DNA of 64,000 nucleotides from Blastobasis lacticolella (GCA_905147135.1 LR990068.1:3430001-3494000); one strand, 5' to 3'; shown: positions 22,638 to 33,785, numbered from the stretch's first letter. The notes: generated from the letters alone by a model not told the origin. Program-made: numbers and translations.

Positions 22638-23235
22638 GCAGAGCGTTGGTGGTCTATTGGCTAGCGGATCTGCATCGTAAGCAAAAGGTATCGAGATCGA
22701 TCCCCAGTACCGCCATGTAGGTACCAATGACTTTTTCTGAGTTATGTACATTAGTTGAACACCAATCAATGCTCTTAGAGCTCGTATAAGCTAAAATGAC
22801 GAGCCCCACTATCGCATTAACGCACACCAGCAAATTTAAAATATGGACGCAATACATATACAAATGCCGTTGTAATTGGTCATTCAGTTGCCGGTGAGAC
22901 TCAAACGTAGGAGCACGCGTCGTTAGATTGGAGTAGTCGACGCTCCCACACAGATAAAGCGTCGTTATTAATATTTGCATTCACACATCGAAATTAACGA
23001 ATTAAGTAGTGGGGCGCGTCATTTCAGCTTAGACAAGCTCTACGGTGAGTGAAAGCGTCGTAATGAAACCTGCACATTCTGTTTCCCCTGTTACGATTAC
23101 TGAGCCCAGATGGCAGTCGCTCTGTTACAATAGATGTATACTCGGTCAGCCAAATCCTGGACCATGGTCACGGCGGATCTTGAGCCTTCGCGCGCGAGAG
23201 GACATGATAATTATTGTAAAAGGTTGCAATACAGC
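22638..23235 (+). mobile_element. SINE family B split by a TA-flanked MITE
   Basis: The head and 5' body occupy 22,638-22,777 and the 3' body 23,041-23,235, with CGGTGAGTGAAAGCGTCGTA, AATCCTGGACCATGGTCACG and CGCGCGCGAGAGG. The insertion between them is described separately. Removing it and one TA restores the GCTCTTACGGTGAG motif of SINE B. Confidence 0.85.
22778..23040. mobile_element. 263-bp mariner-like MITE with TA duplication
   Basis: It begins GAGCTCGTATAAGCTAAAAT and ends ATTTCAGCTTAGACAAGCTC. These are imperfect inverted repeats that extend about 33 bp, to the CCCCACTA motif. TA at 22,776-22,777 and 23,041-23,042 is the duplicated target, as in Tc1/mariner elements. Confidence 0.85.
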
Positions 23236-23534
23236 GGTCACGACCTTTAGCAAGTTTATGTCTACATAAAATAGCTACCGTCCCCCTTGGTTTTCACCCA
23301 CGCGCTGCTCGGATTTCTGTAATCATTAAATAACGACGTGGGATCCTTTCACTTTATTATTTTTATTCTTTCACTTTTCCGGAATGAAAAGTACCGACAC
23401 TCGGAAATAGTGTGGTGAGTGAATTCTTGCATTTTTTTAACATAGGGAGGCAAGCAAGCAAGTAAGGCGGACACCGGGGGCTCTCGCTCCGGGACTGAAC
23501 GGGGCTGACAAAGATGATGATGAGAATGAGGATA

Positions 23535-23790
23535 ATAATAATCGTGGACAAATTCACACAGCGCCATCTAGCCCCAAAGTAAGCAAAGCTTGTGTTATGG
23601 GTGCTAGATAACTGATAAACTACTTATATACTCTTTTTTTTATACATACTTATTATACATAGAACACCCAGACCCGTAACAGAAATTAAAATTCATCATT
23701 TCAATTTCTGCCCGTCCGGGAATCGAACCCGGGACCTCTTGCGTGGCAGACCGGCGTGTTGACCTCTGAACCACTCAGGTCGTCGAGGAT
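23535..23790 (-). mobile_element. SINE family A, near full length, minus
   Basis: It contains TTCACACAGCGCCATCTAGC, GAACACCCAGACCCGTAACA, GGGAATCGAACCCGGGACCT and GAACCACTCAGGTCGTC, the reverse complement of the whole SINE A. Confidence 0.9.
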
Positions 23791-23920
23791 GATGATGATG
23801 ATGAGACAAACGAGCAAGCGGGTCACCTGTCGTTCAGTGGTATCGGAGATTACCTCCAACGTCGATATGCATACTTTCCTCTAATATTAGTGAAAACATA
23901 AATAAAGCAATACATAATAA

Positions 23921-24134
23921 TCTTTATATATATAATTCTTCTGTGAGTGTGTATGTCACTGAACTTCTCTCAAACGACTGGACCGATTTTGATGAAATTT
24001 TTTGTGTGTGTTCAAGGGGATCTGGGAATGGTTTAGATTCACAATTTTGTCAGAATGTTTTAGCTTATTAAAAAAAGTTTGAAATTTTCAAATTAAAGAC
24101 GTGTAGACAGGACAACGTCTGTCGGGTCCGCTAG
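23921..24134 (+). mobile_element. Non-autonomous Helitron
   Basis: It starts A|TCTTTATATATATAATTC and ends GTCGGGTCCGCTAG|T. The end is preceded by GACAGG..CGTCTGTC, which can pair as a short hairpin. The interior CTGGACCGATTTTGATGAAA is common in lepidopteran Helitrons. It has no ORF. Confidence 0.75.
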
Positions 24135-24369
24135 TAAACATATATAACAACGTCACATCTTTTCGTCACAAAAAACTTCTCTGGCTTTTTCCACATTTAT
24201 CATGCCACAGATGTGAGACTATTTTTTTTTAAGCCCTACATACTGGCTATGAAACCGTTGTCCGCTCGACGATGCTGTGGTGCCTGGCGTTCATTCTTAT
24301 TACATGTATATTGTACGACGTTCATAAGAGTTTGTCAAAACCTAAACTGAATAAACGTATTTTATTTTA

Positions 24370-24660
24370 TTTGCTAGCACAAGTGTGCTCTTGCGCGCGA
24401 GAGCACAACCGGGACATTAACGCCAAGATGATCATTTTTTTATTATTTCATCTAAGTATCGAAAGAAACAATATATCGAGGGCATCCTTGTGCTAGCCTT
24501 TCTGCATGGCTAGCACTAGTGTGCCCGCGACACAGCTCGCGCCGCGAAAGGGAGTTTGTTTTCTTCTGTCAATGCTATTATGAAAGAGATAGCAGTATCT
24601 ATGTCGCGTCCTGTGTCGCTTGTCGCGAGCGAAAGCACACTTGTGGTAGCCATGCTTGTC
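24370..24660. mobile_element. SINE B 3' scrap plus palindromic MITE
   Basis: Positions 24,388-24,432 carry the SINE B end (GCGCGAGAGCACAACCGGGA, ATTAACGCCAAGATGATCA). At 24,503-24,660, GCATGGCTAGCACTAGTGTG at the left matches the reverse complement of CACACTTGTGGTAGCCATGC at the right. This gives TIRs of about 21 bp around a 115-bp core. Confidence 0.6.
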
Positions 24661-25124
24661 GCTTTAAGTTAGGCTAGTTTATCAAGAGAAAAGAAACTAC
24701 GAAGAAACCAAAAACTTACTCGCAAAGCCTAAACAAATGTTACTCCAACTACAGACTTTCTTTGACGAAACGAAAATAGTACCAACCGGCAACACCCCAA
24801 ATCTTTGCAGGCGAAATTGATCTTTACGTGTTGTGGGATAAAGATGAATTTCGCTTGAGTAGCAAATGGTACTACAAAATAATGTAATAAATCATATTTT
24901 CGACCTTAGCCCAGGGGCGAAAGGTTGTAATTTGGATGTTTTCTAGTTCCCAAAGTCGTGATAAATTCAAGTCCTAAGTGTTTATACAGCTATTTGTCAC
25001 GTTTAGGAAACATTCTGAAAGTTTCAAGTTATCATCATCATCCACCTGTCCAAGTCGCCGGACAAAAATGTTTGTCTATACTATATAATATTATAAAGAG
25101 AAAATATATGTAATATTGTTTGTA
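24661..25124. other. No feature recognised
   Basis: No gene or repeat recognised. Confidence 0.35.
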
Positions 25125-25195
25125 ATTTTTTTATGTTATACGGCAGACAAACAGGCATGCGGGGCCACCTGATTTAAAGTAGTAACCGCAACATC
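25125..25195 (-). repeat. LINE-derived retroposon 3' end, short
   Basis: It contains TTTTTTATGTTATACGGCAG and GGGGCCACCTGATTTAAAGT, the outer end of the 38.1-kb family. Confidence 0.55.
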
Positions 25196-25640
25196 AGCCG
25201 GTCTAGCCATCTTTGACAGCTCCGCTTGCGTGATGCGTGTATGGTAGAAAATGGACAGGTCGAAGTTCGACTAATTCTACCAACATCTACACTGACTCTA
25301 ATTGTGTAGGATCATCCGCCAATCCGTCTCCTTTGTACACCGAGAGTACGTGAATTGTCAATTGACCAAGAATTTCTACCACAAACGTTAGCTTATGTCA
25401 GATATGTCAAATTATGTCAAATCCCATACATTTTTTCTACCACAAACGATTGTAGATTATCGAAACCTCTTGGCTAAGGCCGCAGAGGATTTACCAATGC
25501 GTTTCCCGCCTTTAAGGAGATCTAGACATACACATAGACATAGATTTTATTTGGCAATAGCTACAATTATACAATATCAAGAATTATAGGTATAATATAT
25601 CTCTAATAGTTTAATTATAAAAAAAACCTAATATGTACAC
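25196..25640. other. No feature recognised
   Basis: Short ORFs only. The phrase TTTCTACCACAAACG occurs twice (25.37 and 25.43 kb). Confidence 0.3.
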
Positions 25641-25649
25641 AGCCGTGTT

Positions 25650-25862
25650 GTCTGCCGTGTGATGTCCGGCAGAGTAGAATAGCACCAACCCCTTACACTC
25701 GTAGGTGTCGTACAAGGCGACTCATGTTTCCAGGCAAAAGATCAAGAGTCTCCGTAGTCTGAAAAATGGGCAGCAGCGTTTTCCATTGTTATATTTAAAC
25801 ACCGCGATCGCTAACCCGCCTGCCAAGCGTGGAGATTATGGCAATAACCTCCCCTCACCGCA
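25650..25862 (+). mobile_element. SINE family C, 3'-truncated
   Basis: It has GTGATGTCCGGCAGAGTAGA, ACCAACCCCTTACACTCGTA, AAAAGATCAAGAGTCTCCGT and CCAAGCGTGGAGATTATGGC. It breaks off in CCTCCCCT, where the tandem array begins. Confidence 0.8.
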
Positions 25863-26470
25863 GTCGGTCAAATCCTCAACCCGTTTCAAATGCCTGACTA
25901 GTATACTCGTAAGTAAAAAAACTGCTAATTGGGGACACGGCGAACTGGAAAAGTAGTAGAATACACCGCCCATTAAGCAAGTCTAACACTCATTTTCTCC
26001 GCAGTCGGTCAAACCCTAACCCGTTCCAAATGTGATGGCGAACAAATGCTTGTCTAGAAAATTTAGTTAAAAGTTAAATTATTAAAAAAACTTCCTAATG
26101 GGGACACGGCGGATGGGAATGCACCACCTTTTAGGTAAGTTTTTTTTTTTTTTATAACACCAAATTGGCAAACAAGCTTACGGCCTGCTTGATGGTAAGT
26201 AGTCACCGCAGCCTATGGACGTTTGCAATACCAGGGGCATCACCCTGGTAAGTAAGTCTAACATTCAATTTCTCCGCAGTCGGTCAAACCCTTAACCCAT
26301 TCCAGTTGAGATGGCGGTCAAATAAAAAAAAGCAAAGTAAAAAAAACTTACCTAATATGGACACGGCGAATGGGGGCAATAGGAATACACCGTCCATAAT
26401 GTAAGTACTAACCCCCATTTTCTCCGCAGTCGGTCAAACCCAACCCGTTCCAAGTCTCCTTTCTCGGTCA
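25863..26470. repeat. Tandem array of ~130-150-bp units carrying splice-like signals
   Basis: Four unit starts share CCGCAGTCGGTCAAA.CC..AACCCGTTCC (about 25,870, 25,998, 26,275 and 26,425). Each full unit ends with a GGGGACACGGCG or TGGACACGGCG block and a CACCG.CC block. Before units 2, 3 and 4 there is a CTAAC motif and a pyrimidine run ending TTTCTCCGCAG, and before units 3 and 4 also a GTAAGT. The second unit is interrupted by the LINE 3' end at 26,142-26,250. Confidence 0.7.
26142..26250 (-). mobile_element. LINE 3' end with 7-bp TSD
   Basis: The plus strand shows a long T run and then TTGGCAAACAAGCTTACGGC, AGTCACCGCAGCCTATGGAC and GTTTGCAATACCAGGGGCAT. GGTAAGT just before and just after is a target-site duplication. 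It is a heavily 5'-truncated minus-strand LINE of the 1.5/30.6/59.7-kb family. Confidence 0.75.
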
Positions 26471-26574
26471 TAATAAAGCAATTGCGCACACAATGGCTTG
26501 AATGGGCGACAAGAGGTGGGAACCGCTGGGTACGATTTTAAGAGAGCTATAGGTTGCAAACCCTACTACTTATA

Positions 26575-26835
26575 TAATAAATAAATAAATAATCATTTAT
26601 TTCAGAATTTACAATTCCATATCTTTTTAGATTTTACAATTCCATATCTATTTAAATTCATTACCAAAATATAAAAATAATAACAATGTCAAATTCCATA
26701 CATAATGTCAATTAACTAAAAATATAAATGTCAAACAATTTCATAAAATCATAAATTTAACCATGTCAATACATACACAATAAATCAATTAATCAGTAAT
26801 AATTACATATATGAATGAATGAAATATGGCGGACC
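26575..26835 (-). repeat. AT-rich LINE 3' UTR-like stretch
   Basis: AATAAATAAATAAATAATCA at the left, then a direct repeat of ATTTTACAATTCCATATCT-type phrases, resembles a minus-strand LINE tail and 3' UTR. There is no coding part. Confidence 0.45.
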
Positions 26836-26935
26836 ATATGAATTAAGTCGTACAGAAGCTACTGCCTATCTCGTGCCTATATAATATAGTATCCTACTAT
26901 ATTAGGAGTCTACCTACTATAAATTAAAAATTTAA

Positions 26936-27100
26936 ATATAGTAGGCGAAACTACTATATTTAATGACCACAACATTACCACTTACCGCAAAACGGAACGC
27001 GTCCATAAGATCCTCAAAAGAAAAAATTTCCTGATGCAAATCGAATATTTCAGAACGAGTCTCCATGAGTCTTGACATTTGTATGCGGGACATCAAACTC
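26936..27100 (-). other. Possible short coding exon of unknown origin
   Basis: The minus strand reads an ATG-started peptide, MSRIQMSRLMETRSEIFDLH and then a QEIFSFEDLMDAFRFA segment. A GTAAGTGG donor-like sequence follows, near 26,985. It lies between several CCTACTATATTTTT motifs in both orientations (26.89-26.94 and 27.2-27.3 kb), so it may belong to a DNA transposon. I recognise no domain. Confidence 0.3.
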
Positions 27101-27739
27101 AAATAAAATAAAACAAAACAGCTCAATTCAGCTCAGCTGAAAAGAAGCTCAAAGTAGCAGAAAATATACATTTAAGAAATAATATAGGTACGTACATTTT
27201 ATTTAAAAACCTACTATATATTTTTAGATTAATTCCCTACCTACTATATTTTTATGGCTTCTAAACCCGAAAATACTATATTTGGTCTAAAAAAAGTAGG
27301 CAACCCTAGCTATAGGGCAGTTGACTGTTTGTAGACTTTTTAGATTTTGGATTTTTTTCAAGCTTCTGTTTAAATTACATTGTCTGTAACTATGTACTCG
27401 TATGTATGCTCTGGGCATTGAGATAATATTTACTAACGTAAGTAAATATTATCTCTATGGCTCTGGGCTTCGATTCTGGTACGGAAATCGTCTCAGTTGC
27501 AGTAACATTACAATTGCATCGCATGTCAAACGTGTGATTGTTATTCAAATGACAGATGTTGAGTTGCAACTTTCATGAGTTCGAACTTTTCCACAATTCG
27601 TTTTCTGGTTCTTTAGTTGCGTTATGGTTTTATATGGCTGTTGGTACTCCAATAAATAAATAAATTACTAAGTTGCATCTTTCTTAGTTGTCCAACTGCC
27701 TTCAATTCTGTCAACGAAAACGTGTCGAAGGTTGTAGGA

Positions 27740-28205
27740 TCTTACTTTGCCTTATGTAATACTTACGGTTGTGAGGACTCCTGTTTAAACGTTGTTTTCA
27801 ACACGTTGACACTTTTATTCTTAATTTTTTCACCTTTATTAGTTTATAATGGGCATCTTTGGATCTGGCCTTTCAGGCTCTGATTGTCAATCATTATTTC
27901 CTGGAAAATATGTTAATTCTGTATTTGATGTAACTACGTTTTTACTAATGTGTTTAATTTAAATTGAATATAATAGCATATAGGGTTTTGCTTTGACTTG
28001 TGTTAGTACTTACAGTTATTAGGACTTTTAGACACATTTTTGTGTAGCATGTTGATGTTTTTATTTTCAATTTGTCACCTTTTATGGGTATCTTTGGATT
28101 TGGCCCTTCAGGCTCTGATTGTCCATAATTCCTCCCTGGAAAATTAAGTTTATTCTGTATGTCAGACTATGTTGATTACTACGTTTTATTAATGTTTTGA
28201 TTATA
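27740..28205. repeat. Tandem duplication, ~230-bp units
   Basis: Unit 1 (about 27,740-27,960) and unit 2 (about 27,970-28,200) share TTGGATCTGGCCTTTCAGGC / TTGGATTTGGCCCTTCAGGC, CTCTGATTGTC, TTCCTGGAAAAT and CACCTTT blocks in the same order. The units are clearly diverged and have no ORF. Confidence 0.7.
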
Positions 28206-29510
28206 ATAGATTTTGGGGAATGTACTTGTGATATATAGACACCCAAATGATAAAAGTAATGATGGTTTCCGAATGAAAAGCAGGGGGCAATGGCGTGTGT
28301 CTGGATTCTTACCTTCGTAACTTCTTGTTTTTTTAAATATTCTGGATCCGGACGGGCCCCAATGCTTCGGAGGGTTGTTTGTTTCGATGGGGTTTGATTT
28401 ATATATGGTTTCCAATACGAATTATACACATAAATCCGCATTTTTATTAAAAGCGGGTTCTTTCTGTTATTGTACTCTTGTCATGTCATTTGATGACAAG
28501 TGAAATTTTTAATAGTCAAAGGAGATTTTAATCTTTTTGTGCCTCTCTTATTCTAGATAACTGCTGGATCCAATTCCTCATCAGGTCGGCATGAATTATA
28601 TTCTTGGCTGTCGAACACCAGACCGTCCGAAAATTAATATGGACCATTATGGGAACTGGCTGGTTGACTATGACTACTGGCCAACAAGATCTTATCTTCC
28701 TTTGTGCCAAATGGTTCCAGAAGGTTTTTAAACGAGGACCCGAGCCATCAGTAGAGGAAGCAGAGAGGGATTCAGTTCAGTTTTGTTTTTCCCAGCCTTC
28801 GGCCTTGGAGGCGAATAATTTATAACGTGACGTTACCTTGAGATAATAAATCGCCAAAAGTTGTTATGTGTGCGGTATAAATCTGAAAAGTATATGCTAT
28901 GAGGCATCAAATCCTATCTCCGATCATGACCCAGTTCTAAGGGTATGCACCTAGTCGCATGAACCACCAACTCCTATAAGAATCCCAAGCTGACGTAGTC
29001 GCTCAACCAGTTCACAAACCGGTACTTTCGGTCTGCGTTGAAAAGTGAAATAAGTGCGCCAGCCCGGACAGAAGGTTATGTGGATAAACTCTTTTTTATA
29101 ACGTTTGTGCTTTTGTAGATTATTTTTGATAAATTCCTTGTTTTAAATAGATTATACTGATGGACTGAATACATACCCACTACCCTGATTCTTTTGTTTT
29201 CTTTGCTCACATTGATTTTACAACTGAACCTGACCCACTGCTAGGCAGTTTGTTACGTTACAAGGTCGAACAATGATTTAACTGCAATTTAACTGAGATG
29301 ATGCTGGGACTGACGTAGTTATAGTAACATTACAGTTACATTGCAACATAATAACAATTGCATTGCACACCAGAATCGGTACCCTGGTCCAGGTCCTAGT
29401 TTTGGTCCAAGACAAAGTCCAGGTCAGATAGACCTGACTAGGGCTACTTTGTCTGAACTTGGTGTTGGATCAGAACTAGAACCTGAACCTAGGTCTTGCA
29501 GGATTTAACT
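28206..29510. other. No feature recognised
   Basis: Low-confidence ORFs of up to about 119 codons are present without motifs. Near 29.38-29.50 kb there is a stretch of GGTCCAGGTCC/AGGTCAGATAGACCTGAC-like self-complementary sequence. Confidence 0.35.
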
Positions 29511-29514
29511 AATT

Positions 29515-29700
29515 ATAGCCGGTGGGGCGGATGTTGTTGAATGGCGAACTGGATGGCCTCCCAAGAGATGGACGGACGACCTCCTTAAGGTCCTAGGGAG
29601 CCGATGGATGCAAGATAACAGAGTTTGCCGGAGTGTAAGCCGTGGGAGGCCTGTATTCAGCAGTGGACCCGGACCTACCTACCTGCCTAAAGATGATGAT
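29515..29700 (+). pseudogene. RTE LINE C-terminal remnant
   Basis: The frame matches the intact RTE's end: EWRTGWPPKRWTDDL here against GRPPTRWTDDLV there, followed by GSRWMQ, AGGCCTGTATTCAGCAGTGG and a GATGATGATGG tail. The rest of the ORF is missing. Confidence 0.75.
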
Positions 29701-30054
29701 GGTGATATTACGGACACACTGGAACCCTATAACATAAATATTGTTATAAGTTCTCACGAAAACTATACAATCGCTAGCAGTTTCGTCAGAAGTTGAATAT
29801 CACATTCGATTTTGGCAAAAGGTCCCTAGGGGCAGAGACAAATCAATGCGTTAGACAGAAACAAAACATATGAGTGAATGAATGTGTCTGATTTTAGCAG
29901 GGGTAGCCAGACGAAAAAATGTATCACCTTTTAATGGTCGATTAGCTAATTTTAAGTTGATTGGCTTTTCAGAAACCCAGGGTGGTTTAACAGCTTGTTA
30001 AATGTGACAGTCTGTTAGCTAATCAATGATTTGACATACATTTCAGTAACCGGG
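29701..30054. other. No feature recognised
   Basis: No gene or repeat recognised. Confidence 0.35.
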
Positions 30055-30057
30055 TGT

Positions 30058-30322
30058 AAGGCCGTGTATTGTCCGGTAGAGTTTAATAGCATCAACCCCT
30101 TACACTCGTGAGTGTCGTACAAGGCGACTAATGTTTTCCAGTCCAAAAATCTAGTCTCCGTAGGCTGGAAAATGGGCAGCAGCGTTTTCCATTGTTATAT
30201 TTATAACACTGCGATCTCCAACCCGCCTGCCAAGCGTGGAGATTATGGCAATAACCGCGAGAAGCATTAAGTCCTGTAAGTCAGAGGACTGTTATGAGCT
30301 GTGATGATTGATGATGATGATA
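30058..30322 (+). mobile_element. SINE family C, full length
   Basis: It has GTATTGTCCGGTAGAGTTTA, AACCCCTTACACTCGTGAGT, GTCTCCGTAGGCTGGAAAAT, CACTGCGATCTCCAACCCGC and GACTGTTATGAGCTGTGATG, ending in GATGATGATGATAG. The order matches copies at 6.4, 46.6 and 60.8 kb. Confidence 0.85.
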
Positions 30323-30469
30323 GGCGCCTAAACCTGTCGGTATCAGGAAAGGGCTCCCAATTCCTCCCTTCTGATGATCCCGTGTATACTAGCTAGTATC
30401 CCTGCCCTACGTCCCTCGACTCCACCTAAGCTACCTCAAAGGCCGGCCACCACATCCGCTCCCCTTAGA

Positions 30470-30765
30470 TTACAGATGTCCTGGACGACGGTGGCCGTTT
30501 TCCATCAGGTGGACCGTCTGTGCCTAACTAGGTAATAAAATAAAGCTCTTTTTTTTATACCACCAAGGTGGCAAACAAGCTTACGGCCTGCCTGATGGTA
30601 AGCAGTCACCGCAGCCTATGGACGTTTGCAACACCAAGGGCATCACCCACGCGTTGCCGACCCCGTAAAAACTTTTTAACCCCTTTCTTGAAGAACTCCA
30701 GGGAAAACCTCTCCAGGTAGTTCATTCCACAACCTCGTTTTTTTTTTTTTTTTTTATGTCATACG
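30470..30765. repeat. Repeat E 3' end and adjoining LINE 3' end
   Basis: At 30,475-30,535 is the repeat E end, with TGGCCGTTTTCCATCAGGTG. At about 30,550-30,740, starting with a T run and GGTGGCAAACAAGCTTACGG, is a minus-strand LINE 3' end of the 59.7-kb family that reads into the LWNELPGE C-terminus. Confidence 0.65.
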
Positions 30766-31199
30766 TTAGGCAAACAGACAAGCGGGCCACCTGATGGAAA
30801 GAAATTAACCCATTAATTCTATTAATTAATAATAAATTAATTAATTATTTCATTAATTTAATAAACGAAACCTCCACGCACAGCCTGTACAATAGATCGG
30901 CCAGCTCTCAGGACTGACCCATGAACACATGAACCTAAAGCACCCACATAAATACCTTCATACACACCACGACAAGCCAAAGTAGATATGTCGTAAGCGA
31001 GTCGTCGAATTAGGCACATCGAGATCTGCCTAAGTGCCTAGGCCTTAACGTTTTGCCCCGAATTGACTCGGCGCCTAATCCAATTGAATCCTAAATATCC
31101 TCAGCACTTTGAGACAACACTAACTTTACGTAACTGAATTGAAACTTCCTTATTCATCGATCTGTCCAATTTAACAGATAGGAACAAATCATCATCATC
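30766..31199. other. Retroposon scrap and unassigned sequence
   Basis: CATACGTTAGGCAAACAGAC and GCGGGCCACCTGATGGAAAG mark a short retroposon end at 30.76-30.80 kb. ATTAATT-rich and unrecognised sequence follows. Confidence 0.4.
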
Positions 31200-31560
31200 A
31201 TCTTGTCGTTAATGTTCCGCGAGAGAGCCCGGGGTCCGCCTTGATCATGATCCAGGATTTGACAGATCAGGTAATTACAGTGGAGCGACTGTGATTGGTT
31301 ACGGAGGTCAGATGAGTTCCGTAACCCTGCTTTCAGGGGAACCTAACCAGATTGGATCAAGGTTACACATTCAGTCGCCTGAATGTGCAGGTTTCATCAC
31401 GATGTTTTCCCTCGCCGTAAGAGCATCGGTTAGTATTCAACTAATGTACATAACTCAGAAAAAAGTCATTGGTATATGGCCGTAGCGGTATTCGAACCCG
31501 GTCTCTCTCGCTTATGAGTCGGATACCCTAACTGCTCGGCCACCGACACTCTCAGATAGG
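31200..31560 (-). mobile_element. SINE family B, near full length, minus
   Basis: It shows TTGTCGTTAATGTTCCGCGA, TGATCCAGGATTTGACAGAT, CATTCAGTCGCCTGAATGTG, GTAAGAGCATCGGTTAGTAT, GTATTCGAACCCGGTCTCTC and AACTGCTCGGCCACCGAC, the reverse complement of the entire SINE. Confidence 0.85.
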
Positions 31561-31649
31561 ACACACATATAGGAACAAATACAATACTATAAATAGTAAA
31601 TTTTGATGGTATATTTATAACATACATGACACATATATATATTACATTA

Positions 31650-31826
31650 CTAGCAGCCGCCCCGGCTTCGCACGGGTACCACTACGGGTACACGGGTATA
31701 TAGCCTATGTCACCCGGGGATAGTGTAGCTTCCCAACGGTGAAACGGTCCAGTAGTTTCGAAGCCTATTCAATACAAACAAACAAACAAAAAATCAAACC
31801 TTTCCTCTTTATAATATTAGTATAGA
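31650..31826 (-). mobile_element. Non-autonomous Helitron, minus
   Basis: On the minus strand it starts A|TCTATACTAATATTATAAAG and ends GCCGGGGCGGCTGCTAG|T. This is a widespread lepidopteran Helitron-type end. It contains GAAACTACTGGACCGTTTCA. Confidence 0.75.
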
Positions 31827-32500
31827 TAATTAAATGGTAGGGTCGGTAGAGGGCGCCCGAGAAGGACATATACTGATCAGATAAATGATCTGCTCCAAAA
31901 AGGGCAGTTCAGCAGTACCCTCAACCGGTGTAAATGCATGAAGAGATGTATGAATGTGGAAGAGGCGATAGAGGTGTGTCAGGATGGTAGCTTGTGGCAC
32001 TCTATAGTCTCTGCCTACAATGGGATATGGGCGTCAGTGTGTATGTATATATGTATGTAACAGAGTAAATTCAAGAACACCATTGCGAAACCGGGGTGGG
32101 TCACTTATATTAGATGAACTTTAATATTCCGAATTAGTTTCGACTCACACCACGTATAAATCTGTATATCAAACTGAAATGTTTCTAGATGCCATGACCT
32201 GTTGCATTACGTGTACACTAGATGTCGCTGTGCGTCATTTAGAACGCGCTTGCGTTTGGTCCCAGCGAATATATTACACCGTTGCAGTACTGTCGGATGA
32301 TACATTCCTTATTCGTACGCATTGAATAAGAATTTTTAAAGAGGATACGAGCAAGCAAACGCTTGCTTTACTCGCTTAATATAGACTAATATAAGAAGCC
32401 AATAATGAGTCGTATTCGATTGCGATCAACCGACAGCGACACCTAACACTGTTAATTGACAACAATTTAGCATGTTTCGTTCGTTGAGGTTTATTTTATC
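31827..32500. other. No feature recognised
   Basis: Positions 31.83-32.05 kb contain TATGAATGTGGAAGAGGCG..GTGTGTCAGGATGG-type sequence, which resembles RTE C-terminal coding remnants (GGGAT..GGGCGTCAGTGTGT). The rest has no recognisable content. Confidence 0.35.
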
Positions 32501-32502
32501 AC

Positions 32503-32845
32503 TACTGGGTGGACCCGGCGCGACTTCGTTCGCGTACTTAATCCCTTAGTTATTTATTTATATCAGCCTGAATCTTTTACCCTACCTTTTTTTATTAGAA
32601 TAGACAGGCATTGACCGCCATCTCACCTGTTGGTAAGTGACGGTGCGGCACTCTAGCCTTGAAGGCATCCAGATCCTACCCTTTTTTTTCACTTAATGCT
32701 TATAAACCTTCTTCTTGAATCACTCTTGTTGAAAAGGGCATAAATCCGTTGCATATTTTAAAAGATCGAATTTTTGAAAAGCGTACATAGATACATAGGG
32801 ACAGACGGCGGGAAGCGACTTTGTTTTATACTATGTATCGAAGAC
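32503..32845 (-). mobile_element. Helitron-like element, minus, interrupted
   Basis: The left end is GGACCCGGCGCGACTTCGTT and the right part is GGGAAGCGACTTTGTTTTAT on the plus strand, matching the 3.2-kb and 42.7-kb copies in reverse. A LINE C-terminal scrap (about 32,583-32,672, CATCTCACCTGTTGGTAAGT) interrupts it. The CTRR end is mutated. Confidence 0.55.
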
Positions 32846-33084
32846 GCACGGTACTGAGCCAGGCCAAGTTTCAGCAGTGCGCACGCAGTATGTATATTTA
32901 CACGAAACGTTTCAGCGTATTTGCCCCCCCCTATCATAACTTCGTTATCGTTCCATTCCACATAATTGTATGAGACTTTGCATGTCACAAGTATTCTAAT
33001 TATCTGTTATAATTTTGAGAGAGTTGTGTCACGTAGGTACTGAGATATTCGAGTTTGAATATCTCTGCCTGCCTTATTAAATGT

Positions 33085-33240
33085 CATCTTGGCGTTAATG
33101 TCCCGGTTGTATATTCGCGCATGAGAGCCCGGGGTCCGCTTTGACCATGCTCCAGGATTTGGCAGATCAGGTAATTAGAGTGGAGCGACTGTCATCTGAC
33201 CTCCATGACCCTGCTACCAGGTGAATCTGACCAGATTGAC
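33085..33240 (-). mobile_element. SINE family B, 3' part only, minus
   Basis: It contains CATCTTGGCGTTAATGTCCC, TGACCATGCTCCAGGATTTG and ACCTCCATGACCCTGCTACC. Confidence 0.75.
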
Positions 33241-33379
33241 TGTGACTCATCAAAATTATAAGGTACTTCCCGTAGAAGTAGACACTTGAAATTTGGTATG
33301 TAAACAGGTTTTAAAAGGAATAATTCTAAAATTGGACATTTTTAAGAATTGCATCTGGGTCTGTTGATTGCCCGGAACT

Positions 33380-33785
33380 TCTTTCTCGTATTTTTATTAA
33401 AGTGCCTATAAGATCCTTTAGACACCACTACCCTCTTTATGTTCCCGAAGCTACCACCAACTATAGGAGGAATACCTTTCTGTTACGAGCAGCTCAAAAT
33501 TTTAACGTCTTGTCCAAAGTTGTTGACATTGACCTGTTTAATATAAGTTGTGAATCGGCGAGAAATCGTGTTCTTAAGTATTACTTTGACACACTGTAAC
33601 GTTAGTAATTTGATAAATTGAGTCGAGTTTTTAGGCTTAAGTTGTTGTTTCCTCAACGGTTGTACTTATTTTTGTCAATTGTATTTTTATCAGTGGAAGC
33701 CTATAATTGGCTATGTAATGTTATTATTGTTTATATTGTAATAACTGCTGTTGGTCTTCCTTAAGTAAATAAAATAATTAGGACG
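33380..33785 (+). pseudogene. LINE C-terminus and 3' UTR (SCESARNR family)
   Basis: The frame at 33,402-33,599 reads TFLLRAAQNFNVLSKVVDID and LFNISCESARNRVLKYYFDTL before a stop. It is followed by a 3' UTR with GCTGTTGGTCTTCCTTAAGT and an AAATAAAATAA tail. A minus-strand copy lies at 35.94-36.33 kb. This is the end of another Jockey/CR1-type LINE lineage. Confidence 0.75.

Noticed and set aside
28082..28441. 119-codon minus-strand ORF overlapping the tandem duplication
   Set aside because: The related part of the other unit is not open in the same frame, so coding is not supported.
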